This document shows positions 1-8,215 of a DNA stretch of 64,000 bases, one piece after another. A program made the position numbers and the translations under genes. Under the pieces are notes generated by a model. It was given only the letters and a program-made list of their open reading frames with translations. It was not told the DNA's origin and searched no databases. Where the stretch lies: contig NZ_JACVOZ010000003.1 in assembly GCF_018882125.1 (NCBI RefSeq), forward strand, positions 530,553 to 594,552. The letters are read 5' to 3'. Positions within the stretch are counted from its first letter, which is position 1. The number at the start of each line of letters is the position of its first letter. Source of the stretch: Polynucleobacter sp. AP-Melu-500A-A1. Lineage in GTDB: Bacteria; Pseudomonadota; Gammaproteobacteria; Burkholderiales; Burkholderiaceae.

Positions 1-190
1 GATTTGGCTCAATCTGCCAGCCTTGCCATAAATTGGTATCGACTAAGATTTCAAGAAAATCCCGCATGCTTTGCGCTTCTTTTTCTATCACCGAAAGAAG
101 ATCCTCTAAAATTTGAGAATGCGGGACAAGGCTATTCACATCTAAAAATGAATTTAGATATGCCCGTAGGTCAAACTGAAGACCCTTCAT
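1..190 (-). CDS. Partial hypothetical protein running off the left edge
   Basis: An open minus-strand frame starts at ATG 188-190 and runs without a stop to the window edge, giving about 63 residues (MKGLQFDLRAYLNSF... to ...NLWQGWQIEPN). It is hydrophilic and helix-forming with a natural amino-acid mix. The overlapping plus-strand frame (4-213) is richer in Cys and Phe, looks less like a protein, and has no proper start. No Shine-Dalgarno site is obvious before the ATG, so the start may be elsewhere. I do not recognise the family. The evidence is only an open frame and its composition. Confidence 0.4.
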   Translation of the reverse strand, partial: MKGLQFDLRAYLNSFLDVNSLVPHSQILEDLLSVIEKEAQSMRDFLEILVDTNLWQGWQIEPN

Positions 191-326
191 TTCTGAGTTT
201 GTTGAATGGTTGACATATACGCAGTTTATACAAAACAAAATGACATTCTTGTATCGGATAAGCCCAAGTGCATTTTTAGGCTAATTTGGATATAGTAAGG
301 TTTGATAACCCCTATTGAGGCTCTAA

Positions 327-800
327 ATGCGAATTCTCAAAGCTATTCTGGCCACGGTTGCCATTTTCACTAGCTGCCTATCTCTGGCACAAACCAAAAT
401 CGTTGTAACCCATCCAGAGGTTCCCCCGCCAACCTTTCTAGATCATGGGAAACCAGGCCAATCCATTGGAGATGTCCGTCTTTGGCACTTTCCCGCAAAA
501 GCCGATGATGGTAGCAATCTCATGACTGATTGGATCATGACCACTACTGGTGTAGTGGGTGATAAAGGCGTGGAATACCGCATTACTTCAGCCGTTTTTT
601 CATTTGATGATGGCACCAAGGATCAGATCGTGATTCAGGGGGTGGCTAAATATCCGAGTGCCAAAGCAACCCTAGAAGAATCTACCAGCACCAGACGAGC
701 GATTACTGGAGGCACTGGAAAATATGGCGGGATTGGCGGATGGATCGAAACTGAACACCTTGCAGATGGCTCTTGGCGACACATACTCTATGTGAAATAA
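327..800 (+). CDS. Secreted allene-oxide-cyclase/dirigent-like barrel protein
   Basis: A 157-residue protein with a cleavable signal peptide (MRILKAILATVAIFTSCLSLAQ, cut near residue 22). The mature part contains a GDVRLWHFPA strand near residue 48, a T-rich segment around 66-74 and the C-terminal run RRAITGGTGKYGGIGGWIET. This pattern resembles the eight-stranded allene oxide cyclase/dirigent-like barrel found in small secreted bacterial proteins. No catalytic function can be deduced. It stands alone, starts 10 bases after a GAGG ribosome site and ends before a good bidirectional terminator. The family call rests on motif resemblance only. Confidence 0.7.
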   Translation: MRILKAILATVAIFTSCLSLAQTKIVVTHPEVPPPTFLDHGKPGQSIGDVRLWHFPAKADDGSNLMTDWIMTTTGVVGDKGVEYRITSAVFSFDDGTKDQIVIQGVAKYPSAKATLEESTSTRRAITGGTGKYGGIGGWIETEHLADGSWRHILYVK

Positions 801-823
801 AAATATAGTGAGCCTACAAATAC

Positions 824-852
824 AAAACCCCAGCGATATACCGGGGGTTTTT
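824..852. terminator. Bidirectional Rho-independent terminator
   Basis: AAAACCCC (824-831) pairs with GGGGTTTT (844-851), with a 12-base loop. There are A and T runs on both sides, so it can stop transcription from the gene ending at 800 and from the convergent gene ending at 870. Confidence 0.75.
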
Positions 853-869
853 ATTGAGTCAGTGACAGA

Positions 870-1178
870 CTAGCTTTTAGGATTCATGCGATAGAACACG
901 AGTAAATCATTTCTACCGACAGGGGACACTAAATTGCTTTCAATATCGGCTAAAAAATCAGCAAAGGCTTGCGTATCTTCAAGTGAAGCTGCCTGCTCAG
1001 CATTCTCCCAAATACCAAAGCCCTCAATGACATTTTGTGCTTGATTGCCAACGATGATGACGTCATGAAGATCGGGGTGGCTTGCCAAAACTTCCTCTGC
1101 AAACCGATGATAGCGATCACAGACTTTCTGGAATGAACCAGGTTTTGTTTGTAATGAGAGATGGGCGACATGTGACAT
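870..1178 (-). CDS. Antibiotic-biosynthesis-monooxygenase-like (ABM) domain protein
   Basis: A 102-residue cytosolic protein with the ABM/dimeric alpha-beta barrel pattern: an N-terminal strand (HLSLQTKPG), an amphipathic helix (FQKVCDRYHRFAEEVLASHP), the strand VIIVGNQAQN, the GFGIWEN turn and a C-terminal helix-strand. Such proteins act as dimers, as small monooxygenases or heme/quinone-binding proteins, and the substrate cannot be read from sequence. The ATG is preceded by AGGAAC at a good distance. It is a single-gene unit. Confidence 0.65.
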   Translation of the reverse strand: MSHVAHLSLQTKPGSFQKVCDRYHRFAEEVLASHPDLHDVIIVGNQAQNVIEGFGIWENAEQAASLEDTQAFADFLADIESNLVSPVGRNDLLVFYRMNPKS

Positions 1179-1274
1179 GGAGTGTTCCTAGTTAAGTTAA
1201 TAATTAAAAATAGTAGTGCTTACAACTGTTTTAGTACCAAAGTTTTTAACATCCTATGAATCTATTTTCGATGG

Positions 1275-1622
1275 TTAGTCTTTGGGAGGTGATTGCCAAG
1301 GCCAGCGACCATCGATCTCTAAAGTCAGGGACCAGCTGAGAAAGCATCGGATCAGCACGATTGCGCCCAATACGCCAACACTCATCAGTGTTGGGCTAAT
1401 AGCAACTGTACGGATGACATCACCCGCAACCAATACCTCTAATCCCAATATCAGGGAGCGAACAATTTGAATACGAAAGGCCTTATAAGCATCACTGGAG
1501 TTTTGTGTATAGAGGTCTTTAATAAAAAGGAACAGCCCCCAAAGCATGCCAATCGATACCACTGCAACACCAAGGGCGTCCATGACATTACTCACCGCCC
1601 GAATAATTTCAATTTGATCCAT
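1275..1622 (-). CDS. DUF1622 inner-membrane protein
   Basis: A 115-residue protein with three hydrophobic segments: about 17-33 (GVAVVSIGMLWGLFLFI), 54-66 (ILGLEVLVAGDVI) and 78-95 (LMSVGVLGAIVLIRCFLSW). The motif R-x-x-L-x-x-GLE-x-LVAGD is typical of the DUF1622 family of small inner-membrane proteins, whose function is unknown. It lies between an ABM-domain gene and a Bug-type binding protein, and neither suggests a partner. Confidence 0.75.
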   Translation of the reverse strand: MDQIEIIRAVSNVMDALGVAVVSIGMLWGLFLFIKDLYTQNSSDAYKAFRIQIVRSLILGLEVLVAGDVIRTVAISPTLMSVGVLGAIVLIRCFLSWSLTLEIDGRWPWQSPPKD

Positions 1623-1689
1623 GATCTTTACTTGGTTTCCACTTAGTGAATTTATACACCATTATATTAATGGCTTTAGAGATAAAAGA

Positions 1690-2640
1690 CTATTCCTTTG
1701 GTGCTCCAGACATCTTGACGATACCTTCGTAGCGCTTTACTTCTGATTGGGAGAATTTAGTAAATTCTGCGACAGAGCCACCATCAATTTGCGCGCCAAT
1801 AGATTGCAAACTTTTTCGGACTTCTGGATCATTGAGCACTTTATTAAAAGCAGCATTCAGTTTTTCTGTAACGTCTTTTGGAGCACCTGCAGGAAGCATA
1901 ACGCCATACCAAGCATTAGCCACCATCGGTACACCAGCCTCTTTCATCGAAGGAACATTTGGCAACTCTGGAATACGCTTATCTGCAGCCACGCCCAATG
2001 CCTTTAACTTTCCAGCCTTAATATTATTGAGTGACCCTGTATCGAGCATCATATCGATATGACCTGCCATCAGATCTAACGCTGCAGGACCACTACCCTT
2101 ATAAGGCACATGTCGAACATCTAAACCAGTTACGGTCTTAAATTGAGCGCCTGCCAAATGCTGAGATGCACCAATCCCCGCTGATCCATATGTAAACTTA
2201 CCGGGGTTTTGTTTAGCATCATTTACCAAGTCTTTCATGCTATTCCAAGGCGAGGATGCTGGTATCACCATGATGTTTGGAATAGTGCAAACCAACACCA
2301 CTGGAGTGAAGTCTTTGATAACATCAAATCCTTGGTTAGAAAATAAATGTGGGCCAGCTGCATTAGTAGAGCTTGTAGCCATCAGAATGGAATAGCCATC
2401 TGGTTTATCTTGAACAAAGGCTTGTGTACCAATATTGCCACCTGCTCCACCCTTGTTTTCTACAAAGACAGAAACACCAAGCTCTTTTGTTAGGGGCTGA
2501 ACTAAGATACGCGCCACTTGATCAGTAGCCCCACCCGGCGGCCAAGGCACTAAAAACTTGATTGATTTATCAGGATAGGCTGCATAGCTCGAAATACTTA
2601 CGACACTAAACAGGATCACCAGGAATGACTTGAGTTTCAT
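1690..2640 (-). CDS. Bug/TctC-type tricarboxylate-family solute-binding protein
   Basis: A 316-residue periplasmic binding protein with a signal peptide (about 1-20, cut after SSYA). It shows the Bug family landmarks: YPDKSIKFLVPWPPGGATD near the N-terminus, VENKGGAGGNIGTQ, PDGYSILMATSS, GKFTYGSAGIGASQHLAG, VPYKGSGPAALDLMAGHIDMM, and a C-terminal Asp/Glu-rich helix region. Family members capture carboxylates and similar small organic acids for TctAB-type permeases or for signalling. No TctA/TctB genes are in the window, so it is an orphan. It is divergent from the gene at 2739. Confidence 0.93.
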   Translation of the reverse strand: MKLKSFLVILFSVVSISSYAAYPDKSIKFLVPWPPGGATDQVARILVQPLTKELGVSVFVENKGGAGGNIGTQAFVQDKPDGYSILMATSSTNAAGPHLFSNQGFDVIKDFTPVVLVCTIPNIMVIPASSPWNSMKDLVNDAKQNPGKFTYGSAGIGASQHLAGAQFKTVTGLDVRHVPYKGSGPAALDLMAGHIDMMLDTGSLNNIKAGKLKALGVAADKRIPELPNVPSMKEAGVPMVANAWYGVMLPAGAPKDVTEKLNAAFNKVLNDPEVRKSLQSIGAQIDGGSVAEFTKFSQSEVKRYEGIVKMSGAPKE

Positions 2641-2738
2641 AAGACACCTTTATCTCGGGGCTGATTCAACATAATTTCAGGTACAGTTTGATCTATACCA
2701 ATGCCAATATAGCGCATGCCTACCAAATTGATACCGAA

Positions 2739-3113
2739 ATGCCCAAAGAGTTAAATCGTAGTGAGTTACTAGAGATTGCTAACTCTACCCCATCAAAAGC
2801 CAATTGCTCTAAATGCGAATCCCTTTCGTGCGTAGGCTGGGAAACAGTACCAGGCTCATTTGATCTGAACTGTCTCAAGCCCATTGGCACGCTCAGAATA
2901 GAAGGTGCTCCAGAATTTTGGGAAGAAGATCACCCAGAAGGCACAAACCTATGGTCTGAAAATGCGCCCATATCGATTCAATTTCATCCCTATAACCGCT
3001 CAGATGTCTATGAATGTAAAGAATGTGGCAGTAAGTATTTGCGCTACACCGAATACGGCGGGTACTATGTAGATGAGCGCATACGGGCCTTAGACCCAAA
3101 ACTCATTAGCTAA
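2739..3113 (+). CDS. Hypothetical protein with two CxxC pairs
   Basis: A protein of about 124 residues with two paired-cysteine motifs: CSKCESLSC near residue 22 of the product and CKECG near residue 92. This suggests a small zinc-ribbon fold. The body is acidic and rich in Trp, Pro and Tyr (GAPEFWEEDHPEG, YTEYGGYYVDER). The longest open frame begins at TTG 2688, but the ATG at 2739 (MPKELNRSELLEIA) is a more natural start. I do not recognise a named family. It is not secreted and has no clear operon partner. Confidence 0.7.
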   Translation: MPKELNRSELLEIANSTPSKANCSKCESLSCVGWETVPGSFDLNCLKPIGTLRIEGAPEFWEEDHPEGTNLWSENAPISIQFHPYNRSDVYECKECGSKYLRYTEYGGYYVDERIRALDPKLIS

Positions 3114-3146
3114 AAGATTCTGATAAAACGCGATGGAATATCAGCA

Positions 3147-3467
3147 ATGAAACACTTTAAAACCGCGATCCAATTTTGCTCTTTAGTAGCATTCCTGTAT
3201 TCATGCTCGATCAATGCGGCACAGATCTATATTACAGACTATGCATCAGACGCCGATGCAAAAGTCTATGTCACTCAATACCAATCAGATGCCAATTGCA
3301 TTGTGTATGAAACCGCCTATAAATCAGACAATGATCCAGGTGTCTGGTTTTTCACAAAATACAAAAGCGATGCTAGGGCAACAATTTATTACACTAAATA
3401 CAAATCCGATGCCAGCCTCATTGTGTACTTCACCAAATATAAAAGTGATGCACGCTGCCGGTACTAG
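3147..3467 (+). CDS. DUF6150-like secreted tandem-repeat protein (SDA repeats)
   Basis: A 106-residue protein with a signal peptide (about 1-24, ending SINAA). Almost the whole mature part is built from about seven copies of a short beta-type repeat, roughly 11-15 residues each, of the form [VI]Y-x-T-x-Y-x-SDA (for example YVTQYQSDAN, YYTKYKSDAS, YFTKYKSDAR). The repeats probably stack as hairpins in a small solenoid or barrel exported to the periplasm or surface. It resembles DUF6150-family proteins. It ends 7 bases from a convergent Bug gene. Function is unknown. Confidence 0.75.
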   Translation: MKHFKTAIQFCSLVAFLYSCSINAAQIYITDYASDADAKVYVTQYQSDANCIVYETAYKSDNDPGVWFFTKYKSDARATIYYTKYKSDASLIVYFTKYKSDARCRY

Positions 3468-3473
3468 TTTTCA

Positions 3474-4427
3474 TTAATCTATCTTGAGATTATTGTCTTT
3501 TGCAAACTTTTGCCAGTATCCAATTTCTTGTTTGAAAGATTTTTCAAACTTATCTGGCGGAGTAGCAACAATATCAAAACCTTCTTCACCAAATTTTTTA
3601 CTGAGCTCTGGGCTAGCTAGCGCTTTATTGACAGCCTGATAGATCCTATCAATGATCGGCTTTGGTGTTTGTGGGGGAGCGAAAATACCAAACCAGTTAT
3701 TGATGTCATAACCGGGCAATACCTCGGCAATACTAGGAACGCTTGGTAAAGCTGACATTCTTTGCCCACTGGATACTGCAATGGGTATGACTTTGCCACT
3801 GCGAATAAATTGCATCAAACCAGGTGCAGTGCCGAAAGACATATTAATTTGACCGCCCAGTAAATCAGCCAGGGCGCCCCCACTCCCTTTGTAATGGACC
3901 ATCGTCATCTCCGTGCCGCTAGACTTCTCCAACAACTCAGCAGCCAAGTGCGAGATCTGCCCCGCACCAGCTGTACCGATAGTAACCTTACCTGGATTAG
4001 CTTTTGCATAAGCCAATAACTCCTTTAGGTTTTTGAAGGGAGCAGCAGGATTGGCAACGAGTAGTTGAGGAGCATTGGCTACTTTAGTGATGGCACTTAA
4101 GCTCTGTGTATCAAAAGGTAATTTGAAAAAAGTGGGATTACTAGTAATTGCGCTATTGGTAAGTAATAGGGTATGGCCGTCGGGAGCTGCCTTAGCAACC
4201 GCATCGGTGCCGATAATGCTTGAAGCACCAGGTTTGTTTTCCACAATGACTGAAGCGCCTAATTCATTGCCCATTTTTTCAGCCAGTACACGGCCCAAAG
4301 TATCGGACCCTCCCCCTGGAGCAAATGGAATAATCATTTTGATCGTACGACTTGGATACTCCGCTGCATAAACGGAGGCCGTAAACTGCATGGCAGCAGC
4401 TAGCAAGGAAATGAAAAATAGTCTCAT
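3474..4427 (-). CDS. Bug/TctC-type solute-binding protein
   Basis: A periplasmic binding protein of about 317 residues. The signal peptide MRLFFISLLAAAMQFTASVYA is followed by the Bug landmarks YPSRTIKMIIPFAPGGGSDT, VENKPGASSIIGTDAV, PDGHTLLLTNSA, GKVTIGTAGAGQISHLAAEL, VHYKGSGGALADLLGGQINM and YDINNWFGIFAPPQTPKPII. A longer start at 4454 is open, but the signal peptide fits better from the internal ATG at 4427. It is divergently placed from the lactonase operon at 4514, suggesting shared control or a related substrate. Confidence 0.93.
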   Translation of the reverse strand: MRLFFISLLAAAMQFTASVYAAEYPSRTIKMIIPFAPGGGSDTLGRVLAEKMGNELGASVIVENKPGASSIIGTDAVAKAAPDGHTLLLTNSAITSNPTFFKLPFDTQSLSAITKVANAPQLLVANPAAPFKNLKELLAYAKANPGKVTIGTAGAGQISHLAAELLEKSSGTEMTMVHYKGSGGALADLLGGQINMSFGTAPGLMQFIRSGKVIPIAVSSGQRMSALPSVPSIAEVLPGYDINNWFGIFAPPQTPKPIIDRIYQAVNKALASPELSKKFGEEGFDIVATPPDKFEKSFKQEIGYWQKFAKDNNLKID

Positions 4428-4513
4428 ATTGGTCTTGTTACCTTGTTTAATCATGAACTGACAAGTAAGATCTTTGTTTATCTGACAAACTATAAATTAA
4501 AAGTGGAGACAAC

Positions 4514-5431
4514 ATGTTTAAGGCGCCCCCTGAAATAGGCACCGAAGTATTTGCTCGCATTCCGGATCAATATCGCAAGTCCGGACAACTTTCGCAAGAG
4601 CGCATTTTGGCTGGCAAAGGCAATCTCAAAACCGATAGCTATATCGAAGGCCCTTCGTTTGATCAAGATGGCAATCTCTATATTGTTGATATCGCCTTTG
4701 GATTTATTTATCAAATAGATCCAAAGGGCTCAGTTAAACCCATCGCAGAATATGATGGAGAGCCGAATGGATTGAAAATTCATCAAGATGGTCGTATTTT
4801 TGTAGCAGACCATAAAAATGGATTGATGCTACTGGATCCAAAGTCTGGAGTAATGCAGCCATTCATTGAGCGCTATAAAACCGAGTCCTTTAAAGGTTTA
4901 AATGATTTGGTTTTCTCTAAAAATGGCAGTCTTTACTTTACTGACCAAGGGCAATCTGGATTACAAGATCCCTCAGGAAGAGTCTTTTGTCTTGATGATG
5001 CAGGTAAATTAAACTGCCTACTCAATAATGTTCCCAGCCCCAATGGGATTGCACTCAATCCCGCAGAAAACCTACTTTATATAGCTGCGACTCGTGCGAA
5101 TAGTATTTGGCGGGCAATGCTTTTACCTGATGGCTCCATTACACGTGTTGGTAACTTTATTCAAATGTCGGGAGGATCAGGTCCTGATGGTCTTGCAGTA
5201 GATCAAGAAGGTAATCTATTCGTAGCGCATGCAGGCATCGGTGTAGTCTGGAAATTTTCCCCACGAGGTGAGCCTCTTCTTCGAATTAATTCTTGCGCTG
5301 GTTACATGACTACTAATCTCGCCTTTGGTGGAAAAGATAATCAAGACCTGTTTATTACTGAATCAGAAACTGGCAGCATTCTACGCGTACGTATGGATAC
5401 CCCAGGGCTAGCACTTTTCTCCCATCAATAA
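4514..5431 (+). CDS. SMP-30/gluconolactonase/LRE family protein
   Basis: A 305-residue cytosolic six-bladed beta-propeller of the SMP-30 lactonase family, which opens sugar or organic-acid lactones with one divalent metal ion. Likely metal ligands are seen: the Glu in IEGPSFDQDG (about residue 49), the Asn in FKGLNDLVF, the Asn in PSPNGIALNP and the Asp in GPDGLAVDQEG. Blade repeats of the form DGNLYIVD, DGRIFVAD, NGSLYFTD and EGNLFVAH are clear. It is the first gene of a three-gene operon with an Ldh-type dehydrogenase (1-base gap) and a Bug protein, so it probably acts on the lactone of the transported acid. Confidence 0.88.
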   Translation: MFKAPPEIGTEVFARIPDQYRKSGQLSQERILAGKGNLKTDSYIEGPSFDQDGNLYIVDIAFGFIYQIDPKGSVKPIAEYDGEPNGLKIHQDGRIFVADHKNGLMLLDPKSGVMQPFIERYKTESFKGLNDLVFSKNGSLYFTDQGQSGLQDPSGRVFCLDDAGKLNCLLNNVPSPNGIALNPAENLLYIAATRANSIWRAMLLPDGSITRVGNFIQMSGGSGPDGLAVDQEGNLFVAHAGIGVVWKFSPRGEPLLRINSCAGYMTTNLAFGGKDNQDLFITESETGSILRVRMDTPGLALFSHQ

Positions 5432-5432
5432 C

Positions 5433-6497
5433 ATGACCATATCCAATAATTACCTTAAACCAGAAGACCTGATTCGATTTACCCAAGCAGTGTATGAGAG
5501 TGAAGGTGTTCCTAAAGATGATGCTTACCTTGCTGCCGACACCTTAGTTCAATCAGAACTATGGGGGCATTCATCACATGGACTACTGAGACTCTCTTGG
5601 TACTACGCCCGCTTGTGTTCTGGTGCGATGAAGCATGTAACCAATTCAAGTTTAGTCGTTGACTCTAATGCGATTGCGATCTTAGATGGTGGTGATGGCG
5701 TTGGCCAAGTTGTTGCAAAACGCGCGGTGGAAGAATCCATCAGAAGAGCCAAGCAACATAGTGTTGGCATTGTGTCAGTAAAAAACTCAAATCACTTTGG
5801 CACCTGTATGTATTTCACCAGGATGGGCGCTAAAGAAGGTTGTATTACGATCTTGATGAGTAACGCTGGTCCCAATATGGCGCCTTGGGGTGGACGTCAA
5901 AAAAAGATTGGCACCAATCCATGGTCTATTGCAGTACCAGGAGGTAAACATGGTGCAGTAGTGATGGATATGGCAAATTCAGGGGTGGCAAGAGGTAAGA
6001 TTTATCTAGCCCAAAAACGCCGCCAATCGATTCCCAATGATTGGGCTATTGATAAAGAGGGTCGCCCTACTACTGACCCTCAGGCTGCAATCGAAGGTTT
6101 CATATTGCCCATGGCTGGACATAAAGGCTATGTAATGGGTGTGATGGTAGACATCCTTTCTGGAGTGTTGTCAGGTGGTGCATTTTTAGATCAAGTGCAT
6201 GGTCCTTATGACCCCATCAATAAAAGTTCAGCGTGTCATTTGGTGATATCACTCAATGTGTCTGCATTTCAACCTCTCGCAGAATTTGAAGGTCGTATCG
6301 ATGAGTACATTCGCTCACTAAAAGATGTGCCGCTAGCAGAAGGTCATCAGCAGGTGTACTTTCCTGGAGAGATGGAATCCCAAGCTGATGCTAAAAATAG
6401 ACGCTTAGGTCTTTTACTACCTGAAGACACCATGCTGAGCCTAAAACAAGTTGCACTTGAATCCGGGCAAGAAAAACTACTGCCCTTTTCAATCTGA
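5433..6497 (+). CDS. Malate/L-lactate dehydrogenase (Ldh) family oxidoreductase
   Basis: A 354-residue NAD(P)-dependent 2-hydroxyacid dehydrogenase of the non-Rossmann Ldh/YlbC type. The motif GHSSHGLLRL (about residues 49-58), the VKNSNHFGTCMYF segment carrying the probable catalytic His, and GTNPWSIAVPG with DMANSGVARGKI are characteristic. These enzymes oxidise or reduce hydroxy or keto acids such as lactate, malate, ureidoglycolate or sulfolactate, and the true substrate is not known. It begins one base after the lactonase stop and is followed 15 bases later by a Bug gene, so the operon probably takes up and oxidises one hydroxy acid. Confidence 0.9.
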   Translation: MTISNNYLKPEDLIRFTQAVYESEGVPKDDAYLAADTLVQSELWGHSSHGLLRLSWYYARLCSGAMKHVTNSSLVVDSNAIAILDGGDGVGQVVAKRAVEESIRRAKQHSVGIVSVKNSNHFGTCMYFTRMGAKEGCITILMSNAGPNMAPWGGRQKKIGTNPWSIAVPGGKHGAVVMDMANSGVARGKIYLAQKRRQSIPNDWAIDKEGRPTTDPQAAIEGFILPMAGHKGYVMGVMVDILSGVLSGGAFLDQVHGPYDPINKSSACHLVISLNVSAFQPLAEFEGRIDEYIRSLKDVPLAEGHQQVYFPGEMESQADAKNRRLGLLLPEDTMLSLKQVALESGQEKLLPFSI

Positions 6498-6512
6498 TTA
6501 CTGGAGACATTC

Positions 6513-7481
6513 ATGAAAATAATGAAACTTTTATCCTTGGTGGCTTGCTTAATTTATGCCCACCTAGGCATGGCCCAATCAGCCCCTCCTTGGCCCAATC
6601 GCACCGTCAAAATTGTTTCAGGGCTTGGTCCTGGAAGTAGCATGGATCTGGTGGCAAGATCAATCGCCCCCGCACTATCTGAAATCTGGGGCCAATCTGT
6701 GATTGTGGAGAATAAAACCGGCGCTGCAGGCAATGTGGCAGCAGGCTATGTAGCTGGGGTTGAAGATGATCACACAATTCTGATTGCGCAAAATGCCATT
6801 GCGATCAGCGCGTCCTTTTACCCCAAGCTCTCTTATAACCTTAAGAAAGATTTGAAGCCAGTCAGTCAAGTGACATCTATGCCACTAGTAGTCATTGTTA
6901 ACAATAATCTGCCCGTTAAAAATCTCAAAGAATTAATTGAGTATGCGAAACAAAGGCCCAATGAATTAAACTTTAGTTCTGCAGGTATTGGTAATGCGGA
7001 TCATATGGCGGGTGAACTCTTAAATGCCCAAGCTGGCATCACTATGACCCATGTACCATTTACTAGTGGAGCGCTTGCTCTCAATGCCTTGATCGCTGGT
7101 GATGTGCAAATGTATTTACCGGGTCTGCCAGTGAGCCTACCTAATATCAAGGCAGGTAAAGTCAGAGCGCTAGCAGTCACTACCAACAAGCGCGCGCCTG
7201 CATTGCCTGATGTCCCAACCGTTGCAGAAGCTGCCATTCCTGGTTATTCAATGCCGCTTTGGTATGGCATTTTTGCTAATCAAAGCATGTCAGATGCCCA
7301 TATGAAGAAGTTATCAAATGATATCAATAAGGCCATTAAGTCACCTGATATACAAAATAAGATCGGCTCAAGCGGAATTGATTTGGTAGGTAGCTCGCCT
7401 GATGCGTTTAAGACCTTTGTCAATAATGAGACCGATCTCTGGGCCCAAACTATTAAAGCTAGAAATCTGAAGCCCGATTAA
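6513..7481 (+). CDS. Bug/TctC-type solute-binding protein
   Basis: A 322-residue periplasmic binding protein with a signal peptide (ending GMAQ near residue 22). Family landmarks: WPNRTVKIVSGLGPGSSMD, VENKTGAAGNVAAG, NELNFSSAGIGNADHMAGEL, VPFTSGALALNALIAGDVQ and MPLWYGIFANQSMS. The usual GGxxD loop is GPGSSMD here. It is the third gene of the lactonase/Ldh operon with a GGAG ribosome site, so it is likely the receptor for that operon's substrate. Confidence 0.93.
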   Translation: MKIMKLLSLVACLIYAHLGMAQSAPPWPNRTVKIVSGLGPGSSMDLVARSIAPALSEIWGQSVIVENKTGAAGNVAAGYVAGVEDDHTILIAQNAIAISASFYPKLSYNLKKDLKPVSQVTSMPLVVIVNNNLPVKNLKELIEYAKQRPNELNFSSAGIGNADHMAGELLNAQAGITMTHVPFTSGALALNALIAGDVQMYLPGLPVSLPNIKAGKVRALAVTTNKRAPALPDVPTVAEAAIPGYSMPLWYGIFANQSMSDAHMKKLSNDINKAIKSPDIQNKIGSSGIDLVGSSPDAFKTFVNNETDLWAQTIKARNLKPD

Positions 7482-7697
7482 GAATGACAATCTGAAGCTT
7501 ACTCAATCTCATAGAATCATTTTTCCTAGATTCGGCAGCTGAAAACCTAGATCTAGACAGCCAAGATTGGAAATTCAAAATTCTGTTTAAGGCCACCGCA
7601 GAAGATGTATAGTGGAATTTAGGAACGAAGAGTCCATCAGAAACGAGCCGTAAAACTGTATTTTTGATCTTAAAACTGACTTCAAAGGAGACTTATA

Positions 7698-8096
7698 GTG
7701 AAATTCTTGAATTATCTATTTATTGCTGCCGCAATACTGCCGGGCATCAGCCAAGCGCAATCCACTGCACCTAAAGCAGCCTCTTTTTCTTCAATGGATA
7801 CTAACAAGGATCAGATTGTTACTAAAGAGGAAGCGCAAAAGGCTGGCATGCCTGATGCAGTGTTCAAAAAAATTGATAAAGATGGTAACAACCAAATCAC
7901 TAGTACTGAGTCAAATGCCTATCGCGCTCAGAATAATTCAATCGATGCAATCGATAGCGATAAAGATAAGAAAATTAGTAGAGATGAAGCCGTTAAGATG
8001 GGGATGACAGCACAAGAATTTAGAATTCTGGATAAAGATAATAGCGGCTATATCACCCAAAAAGAATGGGATACAGGTGACTGGATTATTTGGTAA
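7698..8096 (+). CDS. Secreted EF-hand calcium-binding protein
   Basis: A 132-residue protein with a signal peptide (MKFLNYLFIAAAILPGISQAQ) and four canonical or near-canonical EF-hand loops: DTNKDQIVTKEE, DKDGNNQITSTE, DSDKDKKISRDE and DKDNSGYITQKE. It is therefore a small periplasmic calcium buffer or sensor. The start is GTG, chosen because AAGGAG lies 8 bases upstream and the signal peptide begins there. A related, shorter protein is encoded at 21922-22203. It is a single gene followed by a terminator. Confidence 0.88.
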   Translation: MKFLNYLFIAAAILPGISQAQSTAPKAASFSSMDTNKDQIVTKEEAQKAGMPDAVFKKIDKDGNNQITSTESNAYRAQNNSIDAIDSDKDKKISRDEAVKMGMTAQEFRILDKDNSGYITQKEWDTGDWIIW

Positions 8097-8121
8097 TACC
8101 TAGGATCTATTTGAAATCTAC

Positions 8122-8151
8122 GAACCCCAACTAGAGATAGCTGGGGTTTTC
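8122..8151 (+). terminator. Rho-independent terminator after the EF-hand gene
   Basis: GAACCCCA and TGGGGTTTTC form a stem around the loop ACTAGAGATAGC and run into a T-rich tail. It lies 25 bases after the stop codon of the EF-hand gene. Confidence 0.7.
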
Positions 8152-8215
8152 TACTTAGCGTCATTCAATTGATAAAGAACGCTTTCTTCCCTATCAAACC
8201 CATACATTACGAATA

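Noticed and set aside
4..213. Plus-strand frame of 69 codons at the left edge
   Set aside because: The minus-strand frame over the same bases has better protein-like composition, while this one lacks a start signal and has an odd residue mix.
3230..3460. CRISPR-like array
   Set aside because: The repeated DNA reflects the protein repeat in the SDA-repeat gene. There are no fixed repeats with unique spacers.
3214..3477. Second plus-strand frame over the SDA-repeat gene
   Set aside because: It is an out-of-frame shadow created by the repeat. The in-frame product has a clear signal peptide.
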